A DNA stretch of 20,293 nucleotides from positions 1 to 20,293 of the forward strand of contig CAMMLF010000012.1 of assembly GCA_946497585.1 (NCBI GenBank). The letters are read 5' to 3'. The notes beneath the pieces are model-generated. The model did no database searches and had not been told where the DNA came from. It worked only from the letters and a program-made list of their open reading frames with translations. A program made the translations under genes and the position numbers. Positions 8,113 through 14,694 of the stretch are shown here, one piece after another. This DNA comes from an uncultured Clostridium sp. (GTDB lineage Bacteria; Bacillota; Clostridia; TANB77; CAG-508). Position 1 is the first letter of the stretch, and each line of letters begins with the position of its first letter.

Positions 8113-10593
8113 TTATTTTATAACAATATTATAAATTTTATTAGGTACATAAATTTCTTTTACAATTTCTTTGCCTTCTAACAAGCTTTGAACTCTTTCA
8201 TTTGCCTTGACCTCTTTTTCAACTCCCTCTTTTGGTAAATCTTTTGCAATTTTTATTGTTGTTCTAAGTTTACCATTAAATTGTATTGGAAGTTCAACTA
8301 TGTCATCTTGAATTTTAGCTTCATCATATGTTGGCCAAACTTCATAAGCTATACTTTCATTATGACCTAATCTATTCCATAATTCTTCTGTAATATGTGG
8401 TGCTACGGGATTTAATAATTTCAAGAAACCTTCTGCATAATTCTTTGGAATTACACTTTCTTTCATACAATTATTAATAAATATCATCATTTGAGCAATT
8501 GCTGTATTAAAGTCCATATTCTCATAATCTTTAGATACTTTCATAACAGTATAATTGTATGTTTTTTCAAGTTTTGGATTAGCTTTATCCACAAGTTTGC
8601 CACTTTCTGTGTATAATCTCCATACTCTATCCAAGAATTTTTTAGAACCATCTATTCCGTTTGGATCCCAAGGCTTAGCAGCGTCTATTGGTCCCATAAA
8701 CATTTCATAAACTCTTAAAGCGTCTGCTCCATATTCTTTAACCATATCATCAGGGTTTATAACATTGCCCTTAGATTTGCTCATTTTTTCACCATTTGTG
8801 CCAAGTATCATACCTTGATGACGTAGTTTTGCAAATGGCTCTTTAACTGGTGAAAGTCCTTTGTTATATAAGAAGTTATTCCAAAATCTTGAATATAGCA
8901 AATGTCCAACAGCATGCTCTGGACCTCCCATATAAAGGTCAACTGGCATCCAGTGTTTTAACAATTCTTGATTTGCAAATTCTTTATCATTATTTGGGTC
9001 AATATATCTTAAGAAATACCAGCTTGAACCTGCTGAACCAGGCATTGTGCTAGTTTCTCTTCTTGCCTTTTTGCCTTCAAAAGTAGTATTTACCCAATTT
9101 GTAGCTTTATCTAGTGGTGAAGCTCCATCTTTAGATGGCTTATAGTCTTCAAGTTCTGGTAAAACTAGTGGTAAATCTTCATCTGCTAGCACATGAATTT
9201 CATTGTCTTCTGTGAATACTATTGGGATTGGTTCTCCCCAATAACGTTGTCTTGCAAATATCCATTCACGCAATTTATAATTAACTTGTTTGTGACCTAT
9301 TTTCTTTTCTTCTAACCAATTTGTAATTTTTTCTATTGCATCTTCTTTATTAAGTCCGTTTAAGAAATCTGAATTTATGTGTTTTCCATCACCTGTAAAT
9401 GCTTCTTTAGAAATATCTCCGCCTTCTAGTACTGGAATAATGTCTAGGCCAAATTTAGTAGCAAATTCATAATCTCTTGAGTCATGAGCTGGAACTGCCA
9501 TAATAGCTCCTGTTCCATATGTCATAAGAACATAGTCGGAAATCCAAATAGGTATTTTTTTATTGTTTACTGGATTGATTGCATAAGCTCCTGTAAATGC
9601 ACCTGTTTTTTCTTTATTAAGCTCTGTTCTTTCAAGGTCTGACTTAGAAGCAGATTTTGCAATGTATGCTTCTACCTCTTCTTTATGCTCACCAGTTGTT
9701 ATTTTTTTAACTAATGGATGTTCTGGTGAAAGAACACAATATGTTGCACCAAATAATGTATCTGGTCTTGTTGTGAATACTGTGAAAGTTAATTGCTGAT
9801 TATTTTCTAGCTTCGATTGCGTATAGGCATTTGCTTTATCTTCGTTAGAAAGTGCAACGCCATTATTTCCAATCTCCGGCATTGCAACTGCAAAAATAAC
9901 TTCTGCACCTACTGATTTGCCTATCCAATTTCTTTGCATATCTTTTGTAGACTCTGGCCAATCAACATCATCTAGTCCTTTAAGCAAAATTTCTGCATAT
10001 TTAGGTATGTCCATAACCCATTGTTTCATATTTTTTCTAACAACAGGGAATCCACCTCTTTCACTTTTGCCATCTATAACTTCATCATTAGAAAGTACAG
10101 TACCTAATTCTTCACACCAATTAACAGGCATATCTACAAGTTTAACTAAACCATCATTATAAAGTTGTTTAAAAATCCACTGTGTCCATTTATAAAAACT
10201 TGGATCACAAGTAGAAATCTCTTTGCTCCAATCAAAAGAAAATCCAAGCATTTTAAGTTGTCTTTTAAAAGTTGCTATATTTTCTTTTGTAAATCCTTCT
10301 GGATGATTACCTGTTTTTATAGCATATTGTTCTGCTGGTAGACCAAAAGCGTCCCATCCCATTGGATGAAGAACATTGTAGCCTTGCATTCTTCTCATTC
10401 TGCTAATAATATCTGTTGCTGTGTATCCTTCTGGATGACCAACATGAAGACCTTGTCCTGATGGATAAGGGAACATGTCTAAAGCATAATACTTAGGTTT
10501 TGAGAAATCCCATACATCAGTTTTAAATGTTGCATGCTCGTCCCAATATTTTTGCCACTTAGGTTCTATCTCTCTAAAGTTATACATATACAT
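8113..10593 (-). CDS. leuS: leucyl-tRNA synthetase
   Basis: This 826-residue class I aminoacyl-tRNA synthetase charges tRNA-Leu in the cytoplasm. The nucleotide-binding HIGH motif appears as HVGH at residues 50-53, following FPYPSGQG. The KMSKS motif is intact at 603-607. A CP1 editing domain, with the TFTVFTTRPDTLFGATYCVL landmark, lies between them, and an anticodon-binding region follows the catalytic part. Length matches single-chain bacterial LeuRS. Two ATG codons two triplets apart compete as start (10593 and 10587); AAGGA fits the second better. No T-box leader is present: only about 60 bases separate the start from a -10-like box. The gene heads the minus-strand block. It is divergent from the DUF4143 ATPase. 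Confidence 0.98.
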   Translation of the reverse strand: MYMYNFREIEPKWQKYWDEHATFKTDVWDFSKPKYYALDMFPYPSGQGLHVGHPEGYTATDIISRMRRMQGYNVLHPMGWDAFGLPAEQYAIKTGNHPEGFTKENIATFKRQLKMLGFSFDWSKEISTCDPSFYKWTQWIFKQLYNDGLVKLVDMPVNWCEELGTVLSNDEVIDGKSERGGFPVVRKNMKQWVMDIPKYAEILLKGLDDVDWPESTKDMQRNWIGKSVGAEVIFAVAMPEIGNNGVALSNEDKANAYTQSKLENNQQLTFTVFTTRPDTLFGATYCVLSPEHPLVKKITTGEHKEEVEAYIAKSASKSDLERTELNKEKTGAFTGAYAINPVNNKKIPIWISDYVLMTYGTGAIMAVPAHDSRDYEFATKFGLDIIPVLEGGDISKEAFTGDGKHINSDFLNGLNKEDAIEKITNWLEEKKIGHKQVNYKLREWIFARQRYWGEPIPIVFTEDNEIHVLADEDLPLVLPELEDYKPSKDGASPLDKATNWVNTTFEGKKARRETSTMPGSAGSSWYFLRYIDPNNDKEFANQELLKHWMPVDLYMGGPEHAVGHLLYSRFWNNFLYNKGLSPVKEPFAKLRHQGMILGTNGEKMSKSKGNVINPDDMVKEYGADALRVYEMFMGPIDAAKPWDPNGIDGSKKFLDRVWRLYTESGKLVDKANPKLEKTYNYTVMKVSKDYENMDFNTAIAQMMIFINNCMKESVIPKNYAEGFLKLLNPVAPHITEELWNRLGHNESIAYEVWPTYDEAKIQDDIVELPIQFNGKLRTTIKIAKDLPKEGVEKEVKANERVQSLLEGKEIVKEIYVPNKIYNIVIK

Positions 10594-10651
10594 CGTCCTT
10601 TCCTTGATTGATTTTTGTTTATTCCTTATTTCCGTAATGTTTTATGGAAAT

Positions 10652-10708
10652 ATTATACTACATAAATATAAAAAAATCTATACTTTTTTGGTTAAAATAT
10701 AGATTTTT
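10652..10708 (-). promoter_or_regulatory. leuS -10 box and adjoining 11-bp inverted repeat
   Basis: TATAAT on the minus strand (10652-10657) is a likely -10 box for leuS. The -35 region falls in one arm of a perfect inverted repeat, AAAAATCTATA at 10672-10682 and TATAGATTTTT at 10698-10708. No good -35 hexamer is visible, so the inverted repeat may be a regulator site. It could instead be a terminator-like hairpin separating the divergent genes. Confidence 0.4.
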
Positions 10709-10767
10709 CAATCATTGAATTTTTTCAGCCTTGGACGGTTCTTAATAAAAAATATGTTATTTTTTTG

Positions 10768-10794
10768 TGTCAAATAGGAGCGTCCCTATTGACA
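10768..10794. repeat. small palindromic repeat (AGGAGCGTCCC family)
   Basis: An imperfect palindrome has TGTCAA and TTGACA outer arms, TAGG and CCTA inner arms, and an AGCGTC centre. A related GGACGGTTCTT sits 30 bases to the left (10733-10743). The same core, AGGAGCGTCCCTATTGACA, recurs twice at 12553-12589. Confidence 0.7.
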
Positions 10795-10817
10795 TTTAAA
10801 AATCTAAGGTATATAAT
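10789..10817 (+). promoter_or_regulatory. consensus sigma-A promoter of the DUF4143 ATPase
   Basis: TTGACA at 10789-10794 and TATAAT at 10812-10817 are exact consensus hexamers with a 17-base spacer. The gene starts 56 bases downstream. The -35 hexamer is the right arm of the small palindromic repeat at 10768-10794, so the repeat seems to have supplied half of this promoter. Confidence 0.85.
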
Positions 10818-10819
10818 CA

Positions 10820-10859
10820 AATTACGGAAAAATGCGGGTATACGCAAAATTTCGTAATT
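10820..10859 (+). promoter_or_regulatory. nested palindrome at the transcription start
   Basis: AATTACG (10820-10826) pairs with CGTAATT (10853-10859), and inside it TGCG (10833-10836) pairs with CGCA (10843-10846). It begins three bases after the -10 box, so it covers the expected transcript start and leader. It could be an operator or an mRNA 5' stem-loop ahead of AGAGGTGG (10862-10869). Confidence 0.5.
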
Positions 10860-10873
10860 GTAGAGGTGGTTTT

Positions 10874-12127
10874 ATGAAAGAGATTAAAAGAGATTTATAT
10901 TTAAATAAACTTATTGAACGTAAAGAAAACACTATGATAAAAGTAATTACAGGAATTAGAAGATGTGGCAAATCTTTTTTACTATTTAATCTTTACTACA
11001 ACTATTTACTGTCTATTGGCGTAGATAAATCTAGAATAATAAAAGTCGAATTAGATAGTGATGAATATGAAGATTTGCTGGATGCAAAAAAACTAGGTGC
11101 ATATATAAGAGAAAAGATTAAGGATAATGATACTTATTATATATTTCTTGATGAAGTACAATTTGTTGATGGATTTGAAAAAGTACTAAATGGTTTAAAT
11201 AGACTACCAAATTTGGATATTTATGTTACTGGTAGTAATTCTAAATTTTTGTCTACTGACATTTTAACTGAATTTAGAGGCCGTGGCGACGAAGTCAGAG
11301 TCTATCCATTGAGCTTTTCAGAATATGTGAGTGCCTTTGACGGTTCTTTAGATGAAGCATGGAATGAATATTTTACTTATGGTGGTATGCCAGTAATACT
11401 TTCTAGGAAGACTGATGAACAAAAAAGTAAGTACTTAAATGATTTATTTGAGAAGGTATACTTTGCTGATATTATAGATAGAAATAATTTGCAAAGAAAT
11501 GATGTATTGGAAGCACTTGTTAATATGTTAGCTTCTGCAGTTGGCTCTTTAACCAATCCGTCAAAATTAGCAAATACTTTTGAAAGCAATGGTTTTAAAG
11601 GTGTTTCTGACAAAACAATAAGTTTGTATATACATTATATGATGGAATCTTTTTTAATAAATAAAACTGAAAGATATGATATTAAAGGTAAAAAATATAT
11701 TTCTAGTCCTTTTAAATATTACTTTACTGACATTGGACTAAGAAATGCAAGATTAAATTTCAGACAACAAGAAGAAAATCATATTATGGAAAATATTATT
11801 TATAATGAACTACTTATTAGAGGCTTTAATGTTGATGTTGGTGTAGTTGAACATAATATGGTTGAAGATGGCAAAAATGTAAGAAAGCAATTAGAGGTTG
11901 ATTTTGTATGCAACCAAAGTAGCAAAAGATACTATATTCAATCTGCTTTTGAAATACCTGATGAAGCAAAAATGAATCAAGAAAAGAATTCATTAGTTAG
12001 GATTGGTGATTCATTCAAAAAGATTATTGTTGTCAAAGATAATATTAAACCCTGGAGAAATGATGATGGTATTCTTATAATTGGTATTAAAGAATTCCTA
12101 TTGAACCCTAATAGCTTAGATTTATAA
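10874..12127 (+). CDS. AAA-family ATPase with DUF4143 C-terminus
   Basis: This 417-residue protein has the standard layout of the DUF4143 ATPases, which are common, often multi-copy accessory genes of unknown role. Walker A is GIRRCGKS (27-34), Walker B is YIFLDEVQ (89-96) and a TGSNS sensor lies at 119-123. EFRGRG at 133-138 follows, with the usual YPLSFSEY after it. The C-terminal third contains VDFVCNQ followed by YYIQ, a pattern like the restriction-endonuclease-like fold described for this family. The ATG at 10874 follows AGAGGTGG by 4 bases; an in-frame ATG at 10832 lies inside the upstream palindrome and has no such site. It has its own strong promoter and terminator and sits alone among minus-strand genes, as expected for an acquired gene. 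Confidence 0.9.
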   Translation: MKEIKRDLYLNKLIERKENTMIKVITGIRRCGKSFLLFNLYYNYLLSIGVDKSRIIKVELDSDEYEDLLDAKKLGAYIREKIKDNDTYYIFLDEVQFVDGFEKVLNGLNRLPNLDIYVTGSNSKFLSTDILTEFRGRGDEVRVYPLSFSEYVSAFDGSLDEAWNEYFTYGGMPVILSRKTDEQKSKYLNDLFEKVYFADIIDRNNLQRNDVLEALVNMLASAVGSLTNPSKLANTFESNGFKGVSDKTISLYIHYMMESFLINKTERYDIKGKKYISSPFKYYFTDIGLRNARLNFRQQEENHIMENIIYNELLIRGFNVDVGVVEHNMVEDGKNVRKQLEVDFVCNQSSKRYYIQSAFEIPDEAKMNQEKNSLVRIGDSFKKIIVVKDNIKPWRNDDGILIIGIKEFLLNPNSLDL

Positions 12128-12134
12128 GACATAG

Positions 12135-12164
12135 AATGCAGAGAAAAACAAATTTCTCTGCATT
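12135..12164 (+). terminator. rho-independent terminator of the DUF4143 ATPase
   Basis: A perfect 12-bp stem pairs AATGCAGAGAAA (12135-12146) with TTTCTCTGCATT (12153-12164). A TTATAT run follows. It begins 8 bases after the stop codon. Confidence 0.85.
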
Positions 12165-12228
12165 TTATATTTGCACCTGTTTCTCTCTATTTTCAAGCAT
12201 TTCATAGTTTCTGTCCAGATGTCAGAAT

Positions 12229-12483
12229 AATAAGCATACTTGTTCAAATTTATTTTTCGTAACATTATCTAAAACCTTTAACAATTTATTATCTAATTTT
12301 ACATTTGATGAAAGAAATCTACTTAGCTCCTTTTCATTGCTAAGTTTATAAAACTTTTTATTAATTGTGTAATATAATATAACTTCTTTCTTCATATTTA
12401 GCAAGTTAACTATATTGTTAAAAGTTCCTTTACTTTTTCCATTTCAAATCATAAATCCTATATCCGCCTCTTTAACCATTTGT
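12229..12483 (-). pseudogene. truncated, decayed copy of the SLOG gene
   Basis: These 255 bases match 12653-12907, the last ~85 codons of the intact SLOG gene downstream, with only two differences at an offset of 424 bases. One difference is silent. The other changes the codon of W107 (in the MIWNG motif) from TGG to TGA, so the copy has an in-frame stop even within the conserved region. The N-terminal two thirds are absent, and no start or ribosome binding site precedes it. A short readable stretch beginning at an internal ATG is therefore not a gene. The near identity implies a recent duplication. The 169-base spacer between the copies holds a palindromic repeat. Confidence 0.9.
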
Positions 12484-12537
12484 GTTTCCGCATTATATAT
12501 TTTTAAAACTGTTTTTTCAACGGATTTTTGTTCAAAA

Positions 12538-12596
12538 AATAGTGTGTCAAACAGGAGCGTCCCTATTGACAGGAGCGTCCCTATTGACACACTATT
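12538..12596. repeat. palindrome with an internal 18-bp tandem duplication
   Basis: Outer arms AATAGTGTGTCAA (12538-12550) and TTGACACACTATT (12584-12596) are exact 13-bp inverted repeats. Between them the 18-mer CAGGAGCGTCCCTATTGA occurs twice in tandem (12552-12569 and 12570-12587). The core matches the repeat at 10768-10794. It lies between the two copies of the SLOG gene tail. Confidence 0.85.
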
Positions 12597-12648
12597 AATA
12601 ATTTTTATATTTGCTAATCTCAAGTTAAAATTTTTATTAATAATCTAT

Positions 12649-13188
12649 TCAAAATAAGCATACTTGTTCAAATTTATTTTTCGTAACATTATCTAAAACC
12701 TTTAACAATTTATTATCTAATTTTACATTTGATGAAAGAAATCTACTTAGCTCCTTTTCATTGCTAAGTTTATAAAACTTTTTATTAATTGTGTAATATA
12801 ATATAACTTCTTTCTTCATATTTAGCAAGTTAACTATATTGTTAAAAGTTCCTTTACTCTTTCCATTCCAAATCATAAATCCTATATCCGCCTCTTTAAC
12901 CATTTGTAAATCTTTTTGTGCATAATAATCAAATCCCTTAATATTATTACTTACTTTTACAGTTTGTACTCTCCAATTTCCATAATTATTTCTAGCTATT
13001 CCATTACTTGCATACAATTTAACATTTTCATAGTTTCTTTGACTTAAATACTCTTGCACGCTACTATCTATACCATCAGCGTCCCCTACAACAATTTCAT
13101 AATTCTTTTCACAAATATTGTCTATTTTATTTATTATGTTTTTGTCTAGCGCATTAATCGCTCTTGGTCCCGCTATAAAAATTTTCAA
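12649..13188 (-). CDS. SLOG-superfamily (DprA/LOG-like) protein
   Basis: This 179-residue protein starts with a Rossmann-like KIFIAGPR strand. It then has VVGDADGIDSSVQEYL (33-48), the usual G-x-x-x-G-x-D turn of SLOG proteins, and MIWNGKSKGTFNNI (105-118), which carries the G-x-S-x-G-T signature. SLOG folds bind nucleotides or nucleotide-derived ligands; some members hydrolyse nucleoside monophosphates and others act as ligand sensors. Which applies here is unknown. The start codon is TTG (13186-13188). It is chosen because AGGAGG, the last two codons of the upstream gene, lies at ideal distance. It is two bases from the phosphoribosyltransferase stop, so the genes are an operon and probably translationally coupled. 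A partial, decayed duplicate lies beyond its 3' end. Confidence 0.75.
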   Translation of the reverse strand: MKIFIAGPRAINALDKNIINKIDNICEKNYEIVVGDADGIDSSVQEYLSQRNYENVKLYASNGIARNNYGNWRVQTVKVSNNIKGFDYYAQKDLQMVKEADIGFMIWNGKSKGTFNNIVNLLNMKKEVILYYTINKKFYKLSNEKELSRFLSSNVKLDNKLLKVLDNVTKNKFEQVCLF

Positions 13189-13190
13189 AA

Positions 13191-13754
13191 TTACCTCCTT
13201 TTAGTTTTTGTCATAATCAAACAATATATTCTTTTTATATTTTTATCTTTATTTATAATCTTACATGTTTCAATTAAAGTCTTACCTGAGCTTATTAAGT
13301 CATCTACTATTAGAATATTAGATGGATTAGAAATCTTTTTTATCTGTTGAATAGTTCCGGTAATATTATATCCATCTTTTGCTTGTGCATTATTGTTTTT
13401 ATGTAAAATATCACATCTACATTCTTTTTTTAAATAACTTGAAATTTGCTTAGCCAACTCAAATACTGGTTGAAAATTTCTATTTTTATTAGATGGTGGA
13501 ACTGGTATTACTAAATTTATTTTTTGTTTTATTTTCCATCTATCTAAAAATGGTTTTATCATTAACATTATTTTATCCATCGCTTGAGTGTTTTGCATAT
13601 ATTTATATTGATATATTAATTCCCCTAAAGCAGTTCTAGTATTTTCAAAAATTTCTTTTCCATTTTTGTCATATCCTAGAAATATACTTTTTTCCATATG
13701 ATTATCTAATACATATCCTTCGTCCCAATTACCCAAAATTCTTACAGGCTTCAT
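13191..13754 (-). CDS. ComF-like phosphoribosyltransferase
   Basis: This 187-residue protein carries the PRPP-binding loop of type I phosphoribosyltransferases, LIVDDLISSGKTL (148-160). Upstream is an IPVPPSNKNRNFQP segment (83-96) of the kind seen in ComF and amidophosphoribosyl-type proteins. The first 75 residues look like a family-specific cap: GNWDEGYVLDNH, then a LIYQYKY helix. There is no zinc-finger N-terminus like that of classical ComFC. The family transfers or removes a ribose-phosphate group on a base or amine; the substrate here is unknown. AAGGAGT precedes the ATG by about 10 bases. The last two codons double as the ribosome binding site of the SLOG gene, which ties the two products together. 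Confidence 0.8.
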   Translation of the reverse strand: MKPVRILGNWDEGYVLDNHMEKSIFLGYDKNGKEIFENTRTALGELIYQYKYMQNTQAMDKIMLMIKPFLDRWKIKQKINLVIPVPPSNKNRNFQPVFELAKQISSYLKKECRCDILHKNNNAQAKDGYNITGTIQQIKKISNPSNILIVDDLISSGKTLIETCKIINKDKNIKRIYCLIMTKTKRR

Positions 13755-14006
13755 ATATTAATTTACTCCTTATCTTATCATCTTTTTATTCTTTTAGCAA
13801 TAAATTTTTGACATTTTTGGCATAATTATTAAACTTTGTTCTTTTTTTAGGATTGAAAAATTTTTGTAGAATTTATTATTGCTTTTCAATCTTACCTAAT
13901 TTACTAACTAATTTCTTTTTAAATTTTATTTTCCTATGAATTTATCTTGTGTGGCGTTTAGAAATAAATGGTTTGTATTAAAATTTAATAGCAATATTTT
14001 TTTGAA

Positions 14007-14087
14007 ATAAAACAATATTGATTTTATTCATAAAATTTGTAATATTAAGTATATTATCTTTTCCATTTTATGTCAATATTGTTTTAT
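14007..14087. repeat. long inverted repeat, 15 + 8 bp stem
   Basis: ATAAAACAATATTGA (14007-14021) is exactly complementary to TCAATATTGTTTTAT (14073-14087). Inside it CATAAAAT (14029-14036) pairs with ATTTTATG (14065-14072), giving 23 paired bases with one 7-base bulge. A run of eight T residues follows on the plus strand, so it could end a plus-strand transcript. Confidence 0.65.
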
Positions 14088-14103
14088 AATTTTTTTTAAA
14101 AGC

Positions 14104-14122
14104 TTTTCGACATTTTTCGACA
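14104..14122 (-). promoter_or_regulatory. tandem Spo0A-box-like sites
   Basis: TTTTCGACA occurs at 14104-14112 and 14114-14122, exactly 10 bp apart. On the minus strand each reads TGTCGAA, a match to the TGNCGAA Spo0A box. A third match lies at 14302-14308. The same heptamer also occurs inside coding DNA elsewhere in the window (for example near 2633 and 16934), so single hits mean little; the one-helical-turn spacing is the notable part. Confidence 0.4.
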
Positions 14123-14167
14123 AAGTATAGGCTTAAATTAATTATGAGCAATAGACTTCAAAAGAAA

Positions 14168-14217
14168 GTGTATAATATGTTATGTTAAAATTTACACACC
14201 ATATTATACACTCTTAT
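14168..14217 (+). terminator. stem-loop resembling a terminator
   Basis: AGTGTATAATATG (14167-14179) pairs perfectly with CATATTATACACT (14200-14212) across a 20-base loop. T-rich DNA (CTTATTTTT) follows on the plus strand. No gene ends just upstream, so if it is a terminator it would end an unannotated small transcript. Confidence 0.45.
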
Positions 14218-14290
14218 TTTTGGTTTAAAATTTGTGTCCTTAAGTTTAAAGATTTTTTTCAATTTTTATCTTTATTTTTCTAAAATTATA

Positions 14291-14316
14291 TGATAGAATA
14301 ATGTCGAAATTTGACA
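14291..14316 (+). promoter_or_regulatory. extended -10 promoter and operator-like palindrome
   Basis: TGATAGAAT (14291-14299) reads as an extended -10 box. It is followed at once by TGTCGAAATTTGACA (14302-14316), an imperfect palindrome with TGTC/GACA arms that contains a Spo0A-box-like heptamer. The zinc-ribbon gene starts 20 bases later. The -35 region is poor. Confidence 0.45.
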
Positions 14317-14336
14317 TACATAGGAGGAAATAAAAA

Positions 14337-14606
14337 ATGAAATTTAATAAATGTGTACGTTGTGGATGTTTTTTTGCTTCAAGTGATGATGTTTGTCCAA
14401 GTTGTAAGTCAAAAGATGAAGTTGATAAACTTACTTTAAAAAATTACTTAGACAATACTGATGCCCCTTTATCTCTTGATAGTTTGTCTTTTAATTCAGG
14501 TGTCGAATTAAAAAACATTAATAGATATATGGAAAGTAAAGAATTCGCAAGTTATAAAAAAATGCTTGGCGTAGATGGTTTTGAAAACGTAAAAATAAGC
14601 CTATAA
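14337..14606 (+). CDS. small zinc-ribbon protein (YvyF-like)
   Basis: This 89-residue protein has a four-cysteine zinc ribbon, CVRC at 6-9 and CPSC at 20-23. A charged linker follows, then a short helical region (LSLDSLSFNSGVELKNINRYME) that looks like a small helix-turn-helix. This layout is similar to YvyF, which accompanies flagellar genes in Bacillus, but no flagellar gene is nearby. DNA or protein binding is inferred. AGGAGGAA (14322-14329) lies 7 bases before the ATG, an excellent site. It has its own promoter-like region upstream and a terminator downstream that it shares with the convergent copA, so it is a single-gene unit. Function is not known. Confidence 0.75.
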   Translation: MKFNKCVRCGCFFASSDDVCPSCKSKDEVDKLTLKNYLDNTDAPLSLDSLSFNSGVELKNINRYMESKEFASYKKMLGVDGFENVKISL

Positions 14607-14642
14607 AATAACTATAATTCTTTAATATATTTATAGAATTAA

Positions 14643-14664
14643 AAAGAGCCAATATCGGCTCTTT
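14643..14664. terminator. bidirectional terminator between zinc-ribbon gene and copA
   Basis: AAAGAGCC (14643-14650) and GGCTCTTT (14657-14664) form a perfect 8-bp stem with a 6-base loop. A-rich and T-rich flanks on both sides allow it to serve both convergent genes. Confidence 0.9.
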
Positions 14665-14694
14665 ATTTTATACTTTTGAATTAAAAAACTTTAA

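Larger units (their letters stand above)
13755..14336. other. 582-base intergenic region, structured, no gene seen
   Basis: No reading frame of convincing length or with a ribosome binding site occurs on either strand. The region contains, left to right, the PRTase leader, an 81-base inverted repeat (14007-14087), two direct TTTTCGACA motifs (14104-14122), a 13-bp stem-loop followed by T-rich DNA (14168-14217), and the promoter of the zinc-ribbon gene. A non-coding RNA on the plus strand is possible. A 14-codon ATG frame at 14144 has no ribosome binding site. Confidence 0.6.

Noticed and set aside
10832..10873. Upstream in-frame start for the DUF4143 ATPase
   Set aside because: The extra residues are encoded by the palindrome, and the good ribosome binding site lies downstream of that ATG, right before 10874.
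12538..12596. CRISPR-like array
   Set aside because: Only two tandem 18-mers without spacers are present, inside a palindrome, and no cas gene is in the window.
12415..12657. 80-codon plus-strand frame across the SLOG duplicate and palindrome
   Set aside because: It is antisense to the pseudogene, passes through the tandem 18-mers, and has no ribosome binding site.
14144..14188. 14-codon leader-peptide-like frame ending in the 14168 stem-loop
   Set aside because: It has no ribosome binding site and no run of regulatory codons, so attenuation cannot be supported.
14160..14195. Possible chromosomal dif site (TATAATATGTTATGTTAAAA resembles part of the Firmicute dif consensus)
   Set aside because: The XerD-like half fits moderately, but the central spacer would be 4 instead of 6 bases and the XerC half matches poorly. 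The sequence is better explained as the arm of the 13-bp stem-loop.
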